Shown here piece after piece: positions 48,662 through 58,033 of a stretch of DNA of 64,000 nt. The stretch's first letter is position 1. Each line of letters opens with the position of its first letter. Source of the DNA: Hyphomicrobiales bacterium (lineage in GTDB: Bacteria > Pseudomonadota > Alphaproteobacteria > Rhizobiales > Beijerinckiaceae); contig RXIY01000045.1 of NCBI GenBank assembly GCA_003963405.1, forward strand, positions 62,001-126,000. The letters are read 5' to 3'. A program made the translations under genes and the position numbers. The notes under the pieces were generated by a model. That model saw only the letters and a list, made by a program, of their open reading frames with translations. It had not been told where the DNA came from and did no database searches.

Positions 48662-50335
48662 TTAGCCTTCGAGCAGGCGGCGGGCGATGACCTGGGCCTG
48701 AATCTCCGCGGCGCCCTCGAAAATATTCAGGATGCGCGCGTCGCAGAGCACGCGGGAGACCGGATATTCCAGCGCGAAGCCATTGCCGCCGTGGATCTGC
48801 AGGGCGTTGTCGGCCGCCGCCCAGGCGACGCGGGCGCCGAGAAGCTTCGCCATGCCGGCCTCGAGATCGCAACGCTTGCCCTCGTCCTTCTCGCGCGCGG
48901 CGAAATAGGTGATCTGGCGCGCGACGTGAATCTCGACCGCCATGGAGACGATCTTGTTGTAGACGCGCGGGAAGGCGAACAGCGGCTTGCCGAACTGGAT
49001 GCGCTCCTTGGCGTATTTCAGGCCGAGATCGAGAGCGCATTGGGCGACGCCGAGCGCGCGCGCCGCGGTCTGGATGCGGGCCGACTCGAAGGTCTCCATG
49101 AGCTGCTTGAAGCCCTTGCCCTCCTCGCCGCCGAGGAGATTTTCGGCCGGCACCTCGAAATTGTCGAAGCCGATCTCGAACTCCTTCATGCCGCGATAGC
49201 CGAGCACCTCGATTTCGCCGCCCGTCATGCCCTTGGCCGGGAACGGTGCCTCATCCGTGCCGCGCGGCTTCTCGGCGATGAACATGGAAAGGCCCTTGTA
49301 GCCCTTCTCGTTCGGATTGGTGCGGGTCAGCAGCGTCATGATGTCGGCGCGGACCGGATGGGTGATCCAGGTCTTGTTGCCCGTGACCTTGTAGACGTCG
49401 CCCTCGCGCACGGCGCGGGTGCGCAGGCCGGCAAGATCCGAGCCGTTGTTGGGCTCGGTGAAGACGGCGGTGGGGAGGATTTCGCCGGAAGAGATCTTCG
49501 GCAGATATTTGTTCTTCTGCGCCTCGGTGCCGCCGACGAGAATGAGCTCGCCCGCGATCTCGGAGCGGGTGCCGAGCGAGCCGACGCCGATATAGGCGCG
49601 CGACAGCTCCTCGGAGACGACGCACATGGCGATCTTGCCCATGCCCGAACCGCCGTACTGCTCAGGGATGGTGAGGCCGAAGACGCCAAGTTCGGCGAGG
49701 CCCGCGATCACCTCGAGCGGAATATAGGCGTTCTTCGCGTGCCACTCCTGCGCATAAGGCACGACATGGTCGGCCGCGAATTTGCGCATTTCGCTGCGGA
49801 TGGCCTCCAGCGTCTCGTCGAGGCCCGAGGCGCCGATGGTCTCGGCGGCGGCGTGGTGATCGATGAGCTCGGCGAGGCGCGCGCGGTTCGCCGGCGTATT
49901 GCCGGAAAGGATCAGCCGGTCGACCGAAGCCGGGCGCCTGGCGGCGATCTGCTGCGCGGAGAGGCCGAAGTCGGAGAGGCGGACGAATTCGCCCTGGCTC
50001 ATCGGAATGCCGCCATAGACCTGCGCCAGCAATTCGGCGAAGCCGATCTGGTTCAGGAGCTCCTCGGTCTCGCCATAGGCGCCTTCGGCCTGGAGGCGCT
50101 CGGCGTAATGGATCAGCTCCTTCAAGCCCTGCACATAGGTCGCGAACCAGGCGAGGCCGTGGGCGGCGTGCTGGTCGGCCTCGAAGAGGGCGTTGTCGAT
50201 CCGGCCGTCGCGCGAGACGCGGGCGCGCACGCTGGCGAGCCCCTCATTGTAGAGTGCCTCGACGGCGGCGAGCGCCTCTTTGGCGTCGGCGAGCCAGGTG
50301 GCGGGTTCGATTTTCAACGCGACGGCTGCGGTCAT
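48662..50335 (-). CDS. mcd: (2S)-methylsuccinyl-CoA dehydrogenase
   Basis: FAD enzyme oxidising (2S)-methylsuccinyl-CoA to mesaconyl-C1-CoA in the ethylmalonyl-CoA pathway. The 557 residues are about 170 longer than common acyl-CoA dehydrogenases. The extra N-terminal helical domain (ADQHAAHGLAWFATYVQGLK, then GGIPMSQGEFVRLSDFGL) is the known hallmark of Mcd. The core has FTEPNNGSDLAGLRTRA, TWITHPVRADIMTLL and the C-terminal ALQIHGGNGFALEYPVSRVL followed by IFEGAAEIQ with the catalytic-base region. Assignment to Mcd rests on the N-terminal extension and the other pathway genes in the window. Confidence 0.9.
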   Translation of the reverse strand: MTAAVALKIEPATWLADAKEALAAVEALYNEGLASVRARVSRDGRIDNALFEADQHAAHGLAWFATYVQGLKELIHYAERLQAEGAYGETEELLNQIGFAELLAQVYGGIPMSQGEFVRLSDFGLSAQQIAARRPASVDRLILSGNTPANRARLAELIDHHAAAETIGASGLDETLEAIRSEMRKFAADHVVPYAQEWHAKNAYIPLEVIAGLAELGVFGLTIPEQYGGSGMGKIAMCVVSEELSRAYIGVGSLGTRSEIAGELILVGGTEAQKNKYLPKISSGEILPTAVFTEPNNGSDLAGLRTRAVREGDVYKVTGNKTWITHPVRADIMTLLTRTNPNEKGYKGLSMFIAEKPRGTDEAPFPAKGMTGGEIEVLGYRGMKEFEIGFDNFEVPAENLLGGEEGKGFKQLMETFESARIQTAARALGVAQCALDLGLKYAKERIQFGKPLFAFPRVYNKIVSMAVEIHVARQITYFAAREKDEGKRCDLEAGMAKLLGARVAWAAADNALQIHGGNGFALEYPVSRVLCDARILNIFEGAAEIQAQVIARRLLEG

Positions 50336-50441
50336 GGAGCTTCCTACCCGTAATTGAGGCCCGTTGCGGGGCGGATAAGTGATTTTGCGCCTTACATGCC
50401 GTCATTTTGGCTGCGACGCAACAGCGCCGCCCTGCGCCGCA

Positions 50442-51893
50442 TCATCGCGGGCGGGGCCGCTTCGCGCCTCGGGGCTCGGGGCGCGCGACGCGCCGGAACC
50501 CCCGCCAGGCGAGGAAGGCGAGCAGCAGCGTCGGTAGCGCCATCCCGAGCAGCGCCGAGCCGACGGCGCTCTCGGGCGCCGGAGTCTCCGCGAAGCGCGG
50601 CAAGGCGTCGTAATCGGCGGCGGTCATCGCCTGCCCCGCTTTGGCGCGCGTGAGGAAAAAGGCCCGCCAGTCGAGATGGAAGGCGCTCAGCCGGTCGAGG
50701 AAGTCGCGATAGCGCGCCTCTCCCGCTCCTGCGACGTCGGCGAGCGCGCCATAGGCGAGCAGGGTGGGCGAAAGAAAGCTCAGGCGATCGACCAGGGCGC
50801 GCTGGCGGGAGAGCGCCGCGTCATGCGCCGCGATGACGCCCTCGACGCGCTCGAAGGCCGCCTCCTGCGTCGCAAGCCGGCGCAGCGTTCCTTCTCGCGC
50901 GCCGGCGGGTTTCTGACCCGCATGCTCCTCGACATAACGGGCGAGCATGGCGTCGCGGCTCTTGTCGGCGTCAGTCGCCGCGGCGCGGGCGGCGACCGTC
51001 ATGTCGATGCGCGAGGGCGCGGGATAGACGAAGGCGGCGAGGCTGTTGATCCCGGCGGGCGCCAGAAGGGCGAGGACCACCCAGGCGCCGATGAGGGTCA
51101 GCGCATTGAAGGCGGAGCTTTGTCCGAGCCCGTCGACGGCCGCCGCCAGCGCCGCCCAGAAGAGGCCATAGACCAGAATGACCGCGACGAGCCGCAGGAA
51201 GCTCGCAGAGGCGAGCGCGTCCCAGCCCGCGAAAAGCCCGATGCCGAGGGCGGTCGCGAGCAGCATGATGGCGATGGGCGCGACGAGGCGCGCGGCGAGC
51301 TTGCCGGCCAGCGCCGCGCCGGGGCGGCGCGCTGCGGCGAGCGTCATGACGAGCGTGCCCTGTTCGCGCTCGCCCGCGAGCAGATTGAAGGCGAGCGCCA
51401 GAATGACGAGCGGATAGACATGGACCACGATGAAGGCGAGATCGGTCGCGCCGCTCGACAGCAGCGCCGGGTTCTCGATCTCGTCTGCGAAGAGAAAAGC
51501 GTCCTTGGAGCCGCTCGTCACCCTGATGACCGGGGAGAGAAGATCGCTCTGGCCGACGGCGACGAGCGCGAGCGGCTGCGGCGCCAGCGCCGCGACGCGC
51601 GCCGCCGGCCCCGCGCCCATGAAGACGGCGTTGCGAGGGTCGCGATACGGGGGCGGCTCCTCCTGCGTCGCGCCGCTCTCGAGCCTTGCGAGCGACGTCT
51701 TGAGGCCATCGAGACGCTGCGCCTCCTCGGCCCGCGCGGCGGCGACGACCGCCTGCTGCGACGCGATTCGCCCCGCGCCGGCGTGGAGCGCAAAGAGCGC
51801 CGCGGCGGCGAGCGCGACGAGCGCCAGCCCGACGGCGCGCGCGCGGGCGAGGATCCGCGCCTCGGCGAAAAAGCCGGCGAGGAAGCTCTTCAT
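50442..51893 (-). CDS. ABC-2 type permease (DUF3526 type), second subunit
   Basis: 483-residue membrane subunit. One N-terminal helix (VGLALVALAAAALFALHAGA) and a large extracytoplasmic loop of about 130 residues precede five clustered helices (VYPLVILALAFNLLAGEREQ, RLVAPIAIMLLATALGIGLF, LIGAWVVLALLAPAGI). A long soluble loop and a last helix (LLGMALPTLLLAFLAWRGF) end the protein. The motif LAGEREQGTLVMTLA is typical of ABC-2 exporter permeases. The start overlaps the end of the upstream permease. Substrate unknown. Confidence 0.82.
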   Translation of the reverse strand: MKSFLAGFFAEARILARARAVGLALVALAAAALFALHAGAGRIASQQAVVAAARAEEAQRLDGLKTSLARLESGATQEEPPPYRDPRNAVFMGAGPAARVAALAPQPLALVAVGQSDLLSPVIRVTSGSKDAFLFADEIENPALLSSGATDLAFIVVHVYPLVILALAFNLLAGEREQGTLVMTLAAARRPGAALAGKLAARLVAPIAIMLLATALGIGLFAGWDALASASFLRLVAVILVYGLFWAALAAAVDGLGQSSAFNALTLIGAWVVLALLAPAGINSLAAFVYPAPSRIDMTVAARAAATDADKSRDAMLARYVEEHAGQKPAGAREGTLRRLATQEAAFERVEGVIAAHDAALSRQRALVDRLSFLSPTLLAYGALADVAGAGEARYRDFLDRLSAFHLDWRAFFLTRAKAGQAMTAADYDALPRFAETPAPESAVGSALLGMALPTLLLAFLAWRGFRRVARPEPRGAKRPRPR

Positions 51894-53368
51894 ATCGGCC
51901 TCAGGCGGCGGACCGCGACGACGGCGAAGAGCAGCGTGAGCGCCAGCCAGCCGAGAAGGCCTGCGATCGCTTCGCGCGCGCCGGCGAGCGCGACGCCGGC
52001 GCCGGGCGCGGCATAGGAGAAGGCCGCGATCCGCTTCCACAGTTCCGGCCCGGCGACGTAACGCTCGTCGCGCTGGAAGTGGATGATTTTGTCGCTCACC
52101 TCGTTCTGGATCAGGCGGCGATGCGCCTCGGCGGCGCTGGCGAAATCGAATTGCGCGCGGCTGTCCGTGCCCGCAAGCGCCATGGAGAGGGGCTGCAAGG
52201 CGAGAAGCGGGAACAGAAATCCTCCTGCCGCCCGCAACGCGTCCTGCTTTTCGAAGGCGCCCTGCAAGGCGCCGAAATGGCTGTCGTAGATCGCATAGCC
52301 CGCTTCGTCGTCGCGGCGCAGCGTCAGGCCCCGAAAGCTCACCGGCAAATCCTCGACGCGGCTTACCCCATATTTTTTGAGGGTCTCCTCGCGGAAGGCG
52401 ATGAAGGCCGGATGGGTCTCGTCGTGGCCGAATGTCTTGGCCTTGTCCTTGGCGACCGCTGCGCGGAATTCCTGGGCGGTCGGGGTTGGCGCGAGCGCGC
52501 GCGCAACATCGGCGGAGAGGCGCGGCGCGACGAAGGCGTTGGCGAGCCAGAAGGCCAGCAGCGCGACGAGCGCGGCGCGGCTGTCGCGCGCCAGCGCCGA
52601 CACGCCGAGCGCGAGAAAGGCGAAGCCCGTCAGATAGACGCCATAGCCGAGCGCGAGCCCCAGAAGGCGCAGGTACTGATCGGCGAGAGAGAGCTTCGCC
52701 GGATCGGCGAAAAGCGCCACGGCGGCGGCGGCGGCGAGAAAGGCCGGCGCGAGCAGCGCGGCCGCCGCGCCGAGCAGCGCCAGCGCCTTGCCGGCGAGAA
52801 GGTCCTGCGGGCGCACGCCGAGGCTCAAGACCTGCCTGAGCGCGCCGCTTTCGCGCTCGCCCGAAAAGCTCGCGAAACCCGTCAGCAGCACGACGAGCGG
52901 CGCGACGACCTGGAGGATGAAGGCGAGCGACAGGCCGCCGAGCCGGGCCGCCGTCCCGCCGTCCCGCGCCGGGCGGAACTGCGCCTCGTTCTGCTTGTGC
53001 GCCTCGAGCCACACCGCCGTCCCCACGTAAGGATCGACGCCCGGATCGGCGAGGGCGAGCGGGCTCGCCGGCTTGAAGGCGTATTGGCCGAAATGCGCGG
53101 CGGCGTGCGGATTCTTGGCGCCCTGCCCGGTCCAGAGCAGACGGTCGGCCTGCGCCGCGGCCTCGCGCTCGCGACCGATGCGGGCGTTCTCCGCCGCGCC
53201 GAAGCCGAGCGCGGCGAGCATCAAAAGCGCGGCGAAGGCGAAGAGCGCGACGAGCCTGCGATCGCGCCGCATCTCCAGCCATTCCCTCGCGGCCACCGCG
53301 CGGATGATCCGCCAGCGCCCGGGCGCCCCGGCGGGCGCGGCGGCGGGGGCGAGCGCCAGATCGCTCAC
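51890..53368 (-). CDS. ABC-2 type permease (DUF3526 type), first subunit
   Basis: 492-residue paralogous permease with the same plan: N-terminal helix (LVALFAFAALLMLAALGFGA), a large outer loop, and helices beginning LAFILQVVAPLVVLLTGFAS followed by FSGERESGALRQVLSLGV, the ABC-2 motif. The GTG start at 53368 overlaps the ATPase stop (GTGA), and its stop overlaps the next permease start, so ATPase and both permeases form a tightly coupled operon. An upstream frame extension into the ATPase is not conserved. Substrate unknown. Confidence 0.82.
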   Translation of the reverse strand: MSDLALAPAAAPAGAPGRWRIIRAVAAREWLEMRRDRRLVALFAFAALLMLAALGFGAAENARIGREREAAAQADRLLWTGQGAKNPHAAAHFGQYAFKPASPLALADPGVDPYVGTAVWLEAHKQNEAQFRPARDGGTAARLGGLSLAFILQVVAPLVVLLTGFASFSGERESGALRQVLSLGVRPQDLLAGKALALLGAAAALLAPAFLAAAAAVALFADPAKLSLADQYLRLLGLALGYGVYLTGFAFLALGVSALARDSRAALVALLAFWLANAFVAPRLSADVARALAPTPTAQEFRAAVAKDKAKTFGHDETHPAFIAFREETLKKYGVSRVEDLPVSFRGLTLRRDDEAGYAIYDSHFGALQGAFEKQDALRAAGGFLFPLLALQPLSMALAGTDSRAQFDFASAAEAHRRLIQNEVSDKIIHFQRDERYVAGPELWKRIAAFSYAAPGAGVALAGAREAIAGLLGWLALTLLFAVVAVRRLRPI

Positions 53369-54084
53369 GCCGCGCCCCCGGAGGCGACGATGTCGAGATA
53401 GGCGCGCTCGAGTCCGAGATGATCGACGTCCTCGGCCCCGAAAACGCGGGCGAGCCGCCCCTGCGCCATCACGCCGATCCGCGCGCCGCATTGCTTGGCG
53501 AGAAAGAGGTCATGCGTGACCATCAGCACCGAAAGCCCGTCGCGCCGCAGCCGTTCGACGAGCCTCGCAAATTCATTCGCCGCGAGCGGATCGAGCCCCG
53601 AGGTCGGTTCGTCGAGCACCAGCGCCTCCGCGCGCCGCGCCAGCGCGATGGCGACGCCGACCTTCTGGCGCATCCCCTTGGAATAGGACCGCACCGGCCG
53701 GGTCGCGGCGTCTTCGGGGAGGCCGGCGGCGACGAGCAGCGGGAGAAATTCGGAAGCCGGCGTCGCCGCGCCCGAGACCTCGACGAAATAGGCGAGATTC
53801 TCGAGCCCCGTCAGCGCGCCGTAGAGCGTCACCGTTTCGGGGATATAGGCGAGCCGGGCGCGCGCGCCGAGCGGGTCTGTCGCCGCGTCGATCCCGCAGA
53901 CCAGCGCCTGGCCCGCCGTGGGGGCGAGAAAGCCGAGGAAGAGGTTGACGGTCGTCGTCTTGCCGGCCCCATTGGGGCCGAGCAGGCAGAAGACCTCGCC
54001 CGGCGGAACGGTCAGATCGAGACGATCGAGCGCCGGCGCGGCGGCGCCGTCGTATCGCTTGGTGAGACCGCGCGCCTCCAGCAT
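53365..54084 (-). CDS. ABC transporter ATP-binding protein
   Basis: 239-residue ATPase driving the two downstream permeases. Walker A is LLGPNGAGKTTTVNLFLG. The signature is in SYSKGMRQKVGVAIALARR, Walker B in ALVLDEPTSGLDPLA, and the switch histidine in MVTHDLFLAKQ. It belongs to the CcmA/NatA-like exporter group. It starts 22 bases after hemY on the same strand, so it is probably in the Mic60-hemY transcript. Confidence 0.95.
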   Translation of the reverse strand: MLEARGLTKRYDGAAAPALDRLDLTVPPGEVFCLLGPNGAGKTTTVNLFLGFLAPTAGQALVCGIDAATDPLGARARLAYIPETVTLYGALTGLENLAYFVEVSGAATPASEFLPLLVAAGLPEDAATRPVRSYSKGMRQKVGVAIALARRAEALVLDEPTSGLDPLAANEFARLVERLRRDGLSVLMVTHDLFLAKQCGARIGVMAQGRLARVFGAEDVDHLGLERAYLDIVASGGAA

Positions 54085-54106
54085 GGCGATGTTTCTCTGA
54101 AAGCCG

Positions 54107-55495
54107 TCAGGCCGCAGGCGTCGCGGGGGCGGCGAGTTCGGCCGCGCGCTCGGGTCGCGCGAGGAAGGCGGACGGGATGTTCGGCCGTCCTTCTTCCGTC
54201 GATTGCGGCGCGGATTGGGGCGGCGTCTTCCATTCGAAGGCGTCGAGGCGGCCGGTCGCGGGCGAAATCGGCAGCCAGCGGCGCGAAACGACGCCGTCGG
54301 CCACCCAGGCCGGATCGCGCGGGGCGCGCGAGCCGCGGGCGAGCCATTCGCGCACCGGCCCGCTCGGGCCGTTCTCGGCGTCCTCGATCTCGGCCATCAG
54401 CAGGCAGGTATGCGCGGTCGGATGCTGGCCCTCGGCGACGAGCGGCGCCAGCGCCTCCCGCGCCTTGGGGAAGTCGCGCGCCGCCAGCGCCGCCTGGGCG
54501 AGCGCATGCCGGCCCTCGGGGGCCTGCGGGGCGAGCTTGACGAGCTTCTCCACCCGCGCCTCGCGCTGGCTGTTCGACTCGCCCGGCAGGGCCTCGACAT
54601 AGACCTCGGCCAGATCGGGGTGCGGCGCGGTCGCGAAGACGCTTTCGATCAGCTTCAGCGCCTGCTTCTGGTCGCCGTGGCGGATCAGAACCCGCGCCGC
54701 CGTGACGGCGGCGGGCACGAATCCGGGCCGGCGCTTGAGCGCCTGCCGCGCAAGGTGGAGCGCGTCGTGCGGTTGCTCGCCCTCGTGGGCCATGGCCATG
54801 GCCGTCTCGATGACGGCGCGGTAACGCTGCGCCGTGGGAGCGTCGATCGCCTTGGCGGCGACGCTGTTTTCGAGCGCCTCGCGCGCCTTCTCCCAGTCGC
54901 CGGCCGCGGCGAGATGCTCCAGAACGGCGGCGCCGGCCCAGGGCAGCGGCGCGATCGCCTGCGCGGCCGCCGCGAAATGATGCGCGGCCTCCGCGTCCTC
55001 GCGCCGCTTCGCCTCCACATGCAGGCCGCGCAGGCCGAGAAGCTTGGTCTCGGGCTTCAGGGTCATCCTGTGGAAAGCCTTGGCCGAGGCGTTTCTGTCG
55101 CCCGAAAGCTGCGCCGCCTGCGCCACGAGAAGCTGCGTCAGCGGCTCGTCGGGCAGGAGCTTCTCGGCGAGCTGCGCCGCCTTGCGGGCGCGGGCGAGAT
55201 CGCCGGCCCCGACCGCGACGAGGCCCTGGGAGAGCACGTCGAGGCCCCTGGCCTTGCGCCGCTCGCGCGAGCCGCCGGTGATGCGGCCGGGCAGCCGCAC
55301 GAGGGCGACGACGATCGCCCAGACGAGGACCGTCGCGGCGAGAAGCAGCAGCAGTCCGCCCACGGCGACGGGAATCGTCGTCTCGATGTGGCGCCCCGCG
55401 AACTCCAGCGTCAGCGAGCCCGGCTGCTCGATCAGCCAATGGACCCCATAGGCGGCGACAGCGAGCGCGATCAGGAAAAAGAACAGAAAAAGCAT
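54107..55495 (-). CDS. hemY: HemY-like TPR membrane protein
   Basis: 462 residues with two N-terminal transmembrane helices (LFFFLIALAVAAYGVHWLI and VAVGGLLLLLAATVLVWAIV) framing the conserved segment on alignment with the HemY_N domain, then TPR-like helical repeats (RKAAQLAEKLLPDEPLTQLL, ALHLARQALKRRPGFVPAAV). This proteobacterial HemY is not the protoporphyrinogen oxidase of Gram-positives; its role in tetrapyrrole metabolism is unclear. It follows the Mic60 gene by 12 bases. Confidence 0.9.
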   Translation of the reverse strand: MLFLFFFLIALAVAAYGVHWLIEQPGSLTLEFAGRHIETTIPVAVGGLLLLLAATVLVWAIVVALVRLPGRITGGSRERRKARGLDVLSQGLVAVGAGDLARARKAAQLAEKLLPDEPLTQLLVAQAAQLSGDRNASAKAFHRMTLKPETKLLGLRGLHVEAKRREDAEAAHHFAAAAQAIAPLPWAGAAVLEHLAAAGDWEKAREALENSVAAKAIDAPTAQRYRAVIETAMAMAHEGEQPHDALHLARQALKRRPGFVPAAVTAARVLIRHGDQKQALKLIESVFATAPHPDLAEVYVEALPGESNSQREARVEKLVKLAPQAPEGRHALAQAALAARDFPKAREALAPLVAEGQHPTAHTCLLMAEIEDAENGPSGPVREWLARGSRAPRDPAWVADGVVSRRWLPISPATGRLDAFEWKTPPQSAPQSTEEGRPNIPSAFLARPERAAELAAPATPAA

Positions 55496-55507
55496 GGAGA
55501 CTCCCGC

Positions 55508-56938
55508 TTATTTCTTGCCGAGCGCGGCGATGGCGCCGTGCAGCAGATCGTCCGCGGCGCGCGCGGCCTCGACCCGCTGACGCAGCGTGGCGCCAAAATC
55601 CTTCGAATCCTCCCGCGCCGGTTCGGGGAGGCTGTCATAGAGGCTCAGGGCCGCCGCGAAATCATTGTGCGTCAAGGCCATTTCGATCCGGTGGAGCTTG
55701 CCTTCGAGGCTCTCGGGCTCCGCTTCGCCGGTCGGGCGCACTTTCACGAGCTTGCTCGCGCCCTGCAGAAGATGCTCGGTCAGCGCGCCGCTCTCCTGGC
55801 CGGCGTGATTCTCATGCGCCCGGATGCTCTTGGCCACGGGCTGGAAGGCTTGGCCGAGCTGAGCGCCCGTCGGGGCGCCCTTCTCGGCGAATTCGGTCAG
55901 CGCCGGCGCGGGCGACGGCTCCGCTCCGAGTCGGGCGTAGGCGGCGATCTCCTCGGCGAAAGGCCGGCCGGCCTCGAGCTCGCGCTGCACGGCGAAGGCC
56001 AGAACCACGGCCGCCCCGGAAGCGTCGGGCGCGGCGGCGGAGACGGAGGCGGGCTTGGGCGCCTCGGCCTCGGGGGCGGCGCGCGTCTCGTTTTTCGGCG
56101 CGTCCAGCCGCTCCCTCAGAGCCTTCACCTCGTCGCTCAGGGCGTCGATCTGGCCGACGAGCGCAAAGATCAGGTCACGATCCGAAAAACCCTCGAGGTC
56201 GGCCTCCTTCGCGGCGGGCGCGGCCGCAGCCGCAGGCTTGGCGTCGATCGATTTGGCCTCGGGCGGTTTGGCCGCGGGCGGCTCGGCCGGCTCGAGAGCT
56301 TTGGGCTCCTGGGGCCTGGCCTCCGTGGAGGCGGCCGGGGCCGGCGTCTCGACAGGCTTGACCTCAGCGGAAGGCGTCTCGACGGGCTTTGTCTCCGCCG
56401 TCCTGGCCTCATCGGGTGTCGCGGCCGCAGGCTGTTGCTGGCGGGGTTCCGGCGCAGGGGGCGGGAGCTCGGCGGATTTTTCCGGCTCCGCGGGTGCGGC
56501 GGGCGATGGCTGCTCTTCGAGCGGCGCTTTTTCAAGAAGCGCCTGCGCGCCGTTGGGAGCGGCGTCCGGCTTCGCGGCCCCGCCGGTTAGCCCGCCGACG
56601 AGCGAGCGCCCCTTGTCGAGGAGGCCGTGCGCTTCGCGCAGCCCTTCGTCCACATAGCTGGCGGCGACGTCGATGCGCGGATCGACGTTCCGGAAGGTCA
56701 GCGCCGCATAGCCGGCGCCAGCCGCGAGCGCCGCCAGGACCAGCGCGGAGACGGAGAGCTTCAGGACAGGCCGCCCCTTGCGGGGCGCGGGCTTTCCTTG
56801 CGGCGCGGGCTTGGCGCCGGGAGCCTCGGGAGCGGCGCCGGCTTTGGCGGCCGGCGCGCCCGGGCCCTTCGGACTCTCGGCCTTCGGGCTTTCCGCCTTG
56901 GACGCTTGATCGGTCTTCTCGGTTCCAGGGGCCGCCAT
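55508..56938 (-). CDS. alphaproteobacterial Mic60 (mitofilin) homologue
   Basis: 476 residues. A Lys/Pro/Ala-rich cytoplasmic start is followed by one transmembrane helix (VLKLSVSALVLAALAAGAGYA), a long Pro/Ala/Glu-rich linker, a short coiled coil (VGQIDALSDEVKALRERLDA) and the C-terminal mitofilin signature LEGKLHRIEMALTHNDFAAA plus SLYDSLPEPAREDS. The plan is that of alpha-Mic60, the bacterial relative of the MICOS cristae-shaping protein, which is usually encoded between hemD and hemY. Here hemY follows but hemC and hemD are not adjacent. Confidence 0.85.
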   Translation of the reverse strand: MAAPGTEKTDQASKAESPKAESPKGPGAPAAKAGAAPEAPGAKPAPQGKPAPRKGRPVLKLSVSALVLAALAAGAGYAALTFRNVDPRIDVAASYVDEGLREAHGLLDKGRSLVGGLTGGAAKPDAAPNGAQALLEKAPLEEQPSPAAPAEPEKSAELPPPAPEPRQQQPAAATPDEARTAETKPVETPSAEVKPVETPAPAASTEARPQEPKALEPAEPPAAKPPEAKSIDAKPAAAAAPAAKEADLEGFSDRDLIFALVGQIDALSDEVKALRERLDAPKNETRAAPEAEAPKPASVSAAAPDASGAAVVLAFAVQRELEAGRPFAEEIAAYARLGAEPSPAPALTEFAEKGAPTGAQLGQAFQPVAKSIRAHENHAGQESGALTEHLLQGASKLVKVRPTGEAEPESLEGKLHRIEMALTHNDFAAALSLYDSLPEPAREDSKDFGATLRQRVEAARAADDLLHGAIAALGKK

Positions 56939-57025
56939 GCTCGCCGTCCTCGCTCTCTTCTCCGCTGACCGGGCAGGTATAAAGGAGGCGGCCTGCCCGC
57001 GAAACAGGCTTTGGACCTTTTGGCT

Positions 57026-57898
57026 CTAGCCTGCGGCCTCCATCAGCGCCAGCGTGCGGCGCGCAATGTCGAGATGGAGGCGCTCGACCATCTTGCCGTC
57101 GAGCTGCACCACGCCTTTCTCCGCATTCTCGGGTTCGTCGAAGACCGCGATGATCCGGCGGGCGAAGTCGACCTCCTCGGCGGTGGGCGCGAAGATCTCG
57201 TTCACTGGCGCGATCTGGCTCGGGTGGATAAGCATCTTGCCGTCGAAGCCCATGTCGCGGCCCTGCTCGGCCTCGCGGCGCAGGCCGGCTTCATCGTTGA
57301 AATCGTTGTAGATGCCGTCGATGATCTCGATGTCGTGCACGCGCGCCGCCAGCACGCCGGCCGAGAGCCAGGACAGGAGCGCCGGGCGGCCGGGGGTGAG
57401 GCGGGCGCGCGTCGATTTGGCGATGTCGTTGGGGCCGAGCACCAGCACCTCGAGGCGCGAGGCCGGATCGTCGGCGGCGCTCGCGATCTTTTCGATGTCG
57501 AAGATCGCGCGCGGCGTCTCGATCATCGCCCAGAGCCTGGTGTGGAAGGGCGCGCCCGCGGCGACGATGTCGGCGGCGGCCTTGAGAATTTCGTCTCGCG
57601 AATTCACTTTCGGGATCACGATGGCGTCCGGCCCGGCGGGCGCGATCGCCGCAATGTCGGGCTTGTACCACTCCGAGCCGCGCGCATTGACGCGCACGAC
57701 GATCTGACGGTCGCCATAACCGCCGCCCTTCACCGCCTGCGCGACCTGCGCGCGCGCCGTCTCCTTGGCGGCCTCGGCGACACCGTCCTCGAGCTCGAAC
57801 ATCAGAACGTCGGCCTTGAGAGTCTTGCCCTTTTCCAGCGCGCGGGCGTTGGAGCCCGGCATGGCCAGCACGCTACGCTTCAGTTTCGAAATCATCAT
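57026..57898 (-). CDS. CitE-like (3S)-malyl-CoA thioesterase (Mcl2-like)
   Basis: 290 residues of the CitE/HpcH superfamily: SVLAMPGSNARALEKGKTLK, the acidic metal-binding LMFELEDGVAEAAKE, IVIPKVNSRDEI, LWAMIETPRAIFDIEKIA, LVLGPNDIAKSTRARLTPG and GFDGKMLIHPSQIAPVNEIF. Proteins of this length and pattern include Mcl2, which hydrolyses (3S)-malyl-CoA to malate at the end of the ethylmalonyl-CoA route, and citramalyl/malyl-CoA lyases. The presence of a separate Mcl lyase at 42786 favours the thioesterase, but sequence alone cannot decide. Divergent from the carbonic anhydrase gene. Confidence 0.8.
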   Translation of the reverse strand: MMISKLKRSVLAMPGSNARALEKGKTLKADVLMFELEDGVAEAAKETARAQVAQAVKGGGYGDRQIVVRVNARGSEWYKPDIAAIAPAGPDAIVIPKVNSRDEILKAAADIVAAGAPFHTRLWAMIETPRAIFDIEKIASAADDPASRLEVLVLGPNDIAKSTRARLTPGRPALLSWLSAGVLAARVHDIEIIDGIYNDFNDEAGLRREAEQGRDMGFDGKMLIHPSQIAPVNEIFAPTAEEVDFARRIIAVFDEPENAEKGVVQLDGKMVERLHLDIARRTLALMEAAG

Positions 57899-57934
57899 TT
57901 GCTCGCTTCGAAGGTGTAAGGGGTCATCTTTCTC

Positions 57935-57963
57935 TTGCCGCGCCGGCCCTCCTACACAATAAG
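57935..57963 (+). promoter_or_regulatory. Promoter before the carbonic anhydrase gene
   Basis: TTGCCG (57935-57940), a 17-base spacer and AATAAG (57958-57963), in the 135-base divergent gap. The predicted leader is about 65 bases. Confidence 0.45.
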
Positions 57964-58033
57964 AAGCGTCTCCGCCATCCGCCTTTGTGGCGCTTGCGGG
58001 GGTTCGCCGCCATCCTTTCCGGAACCGTCCAAG

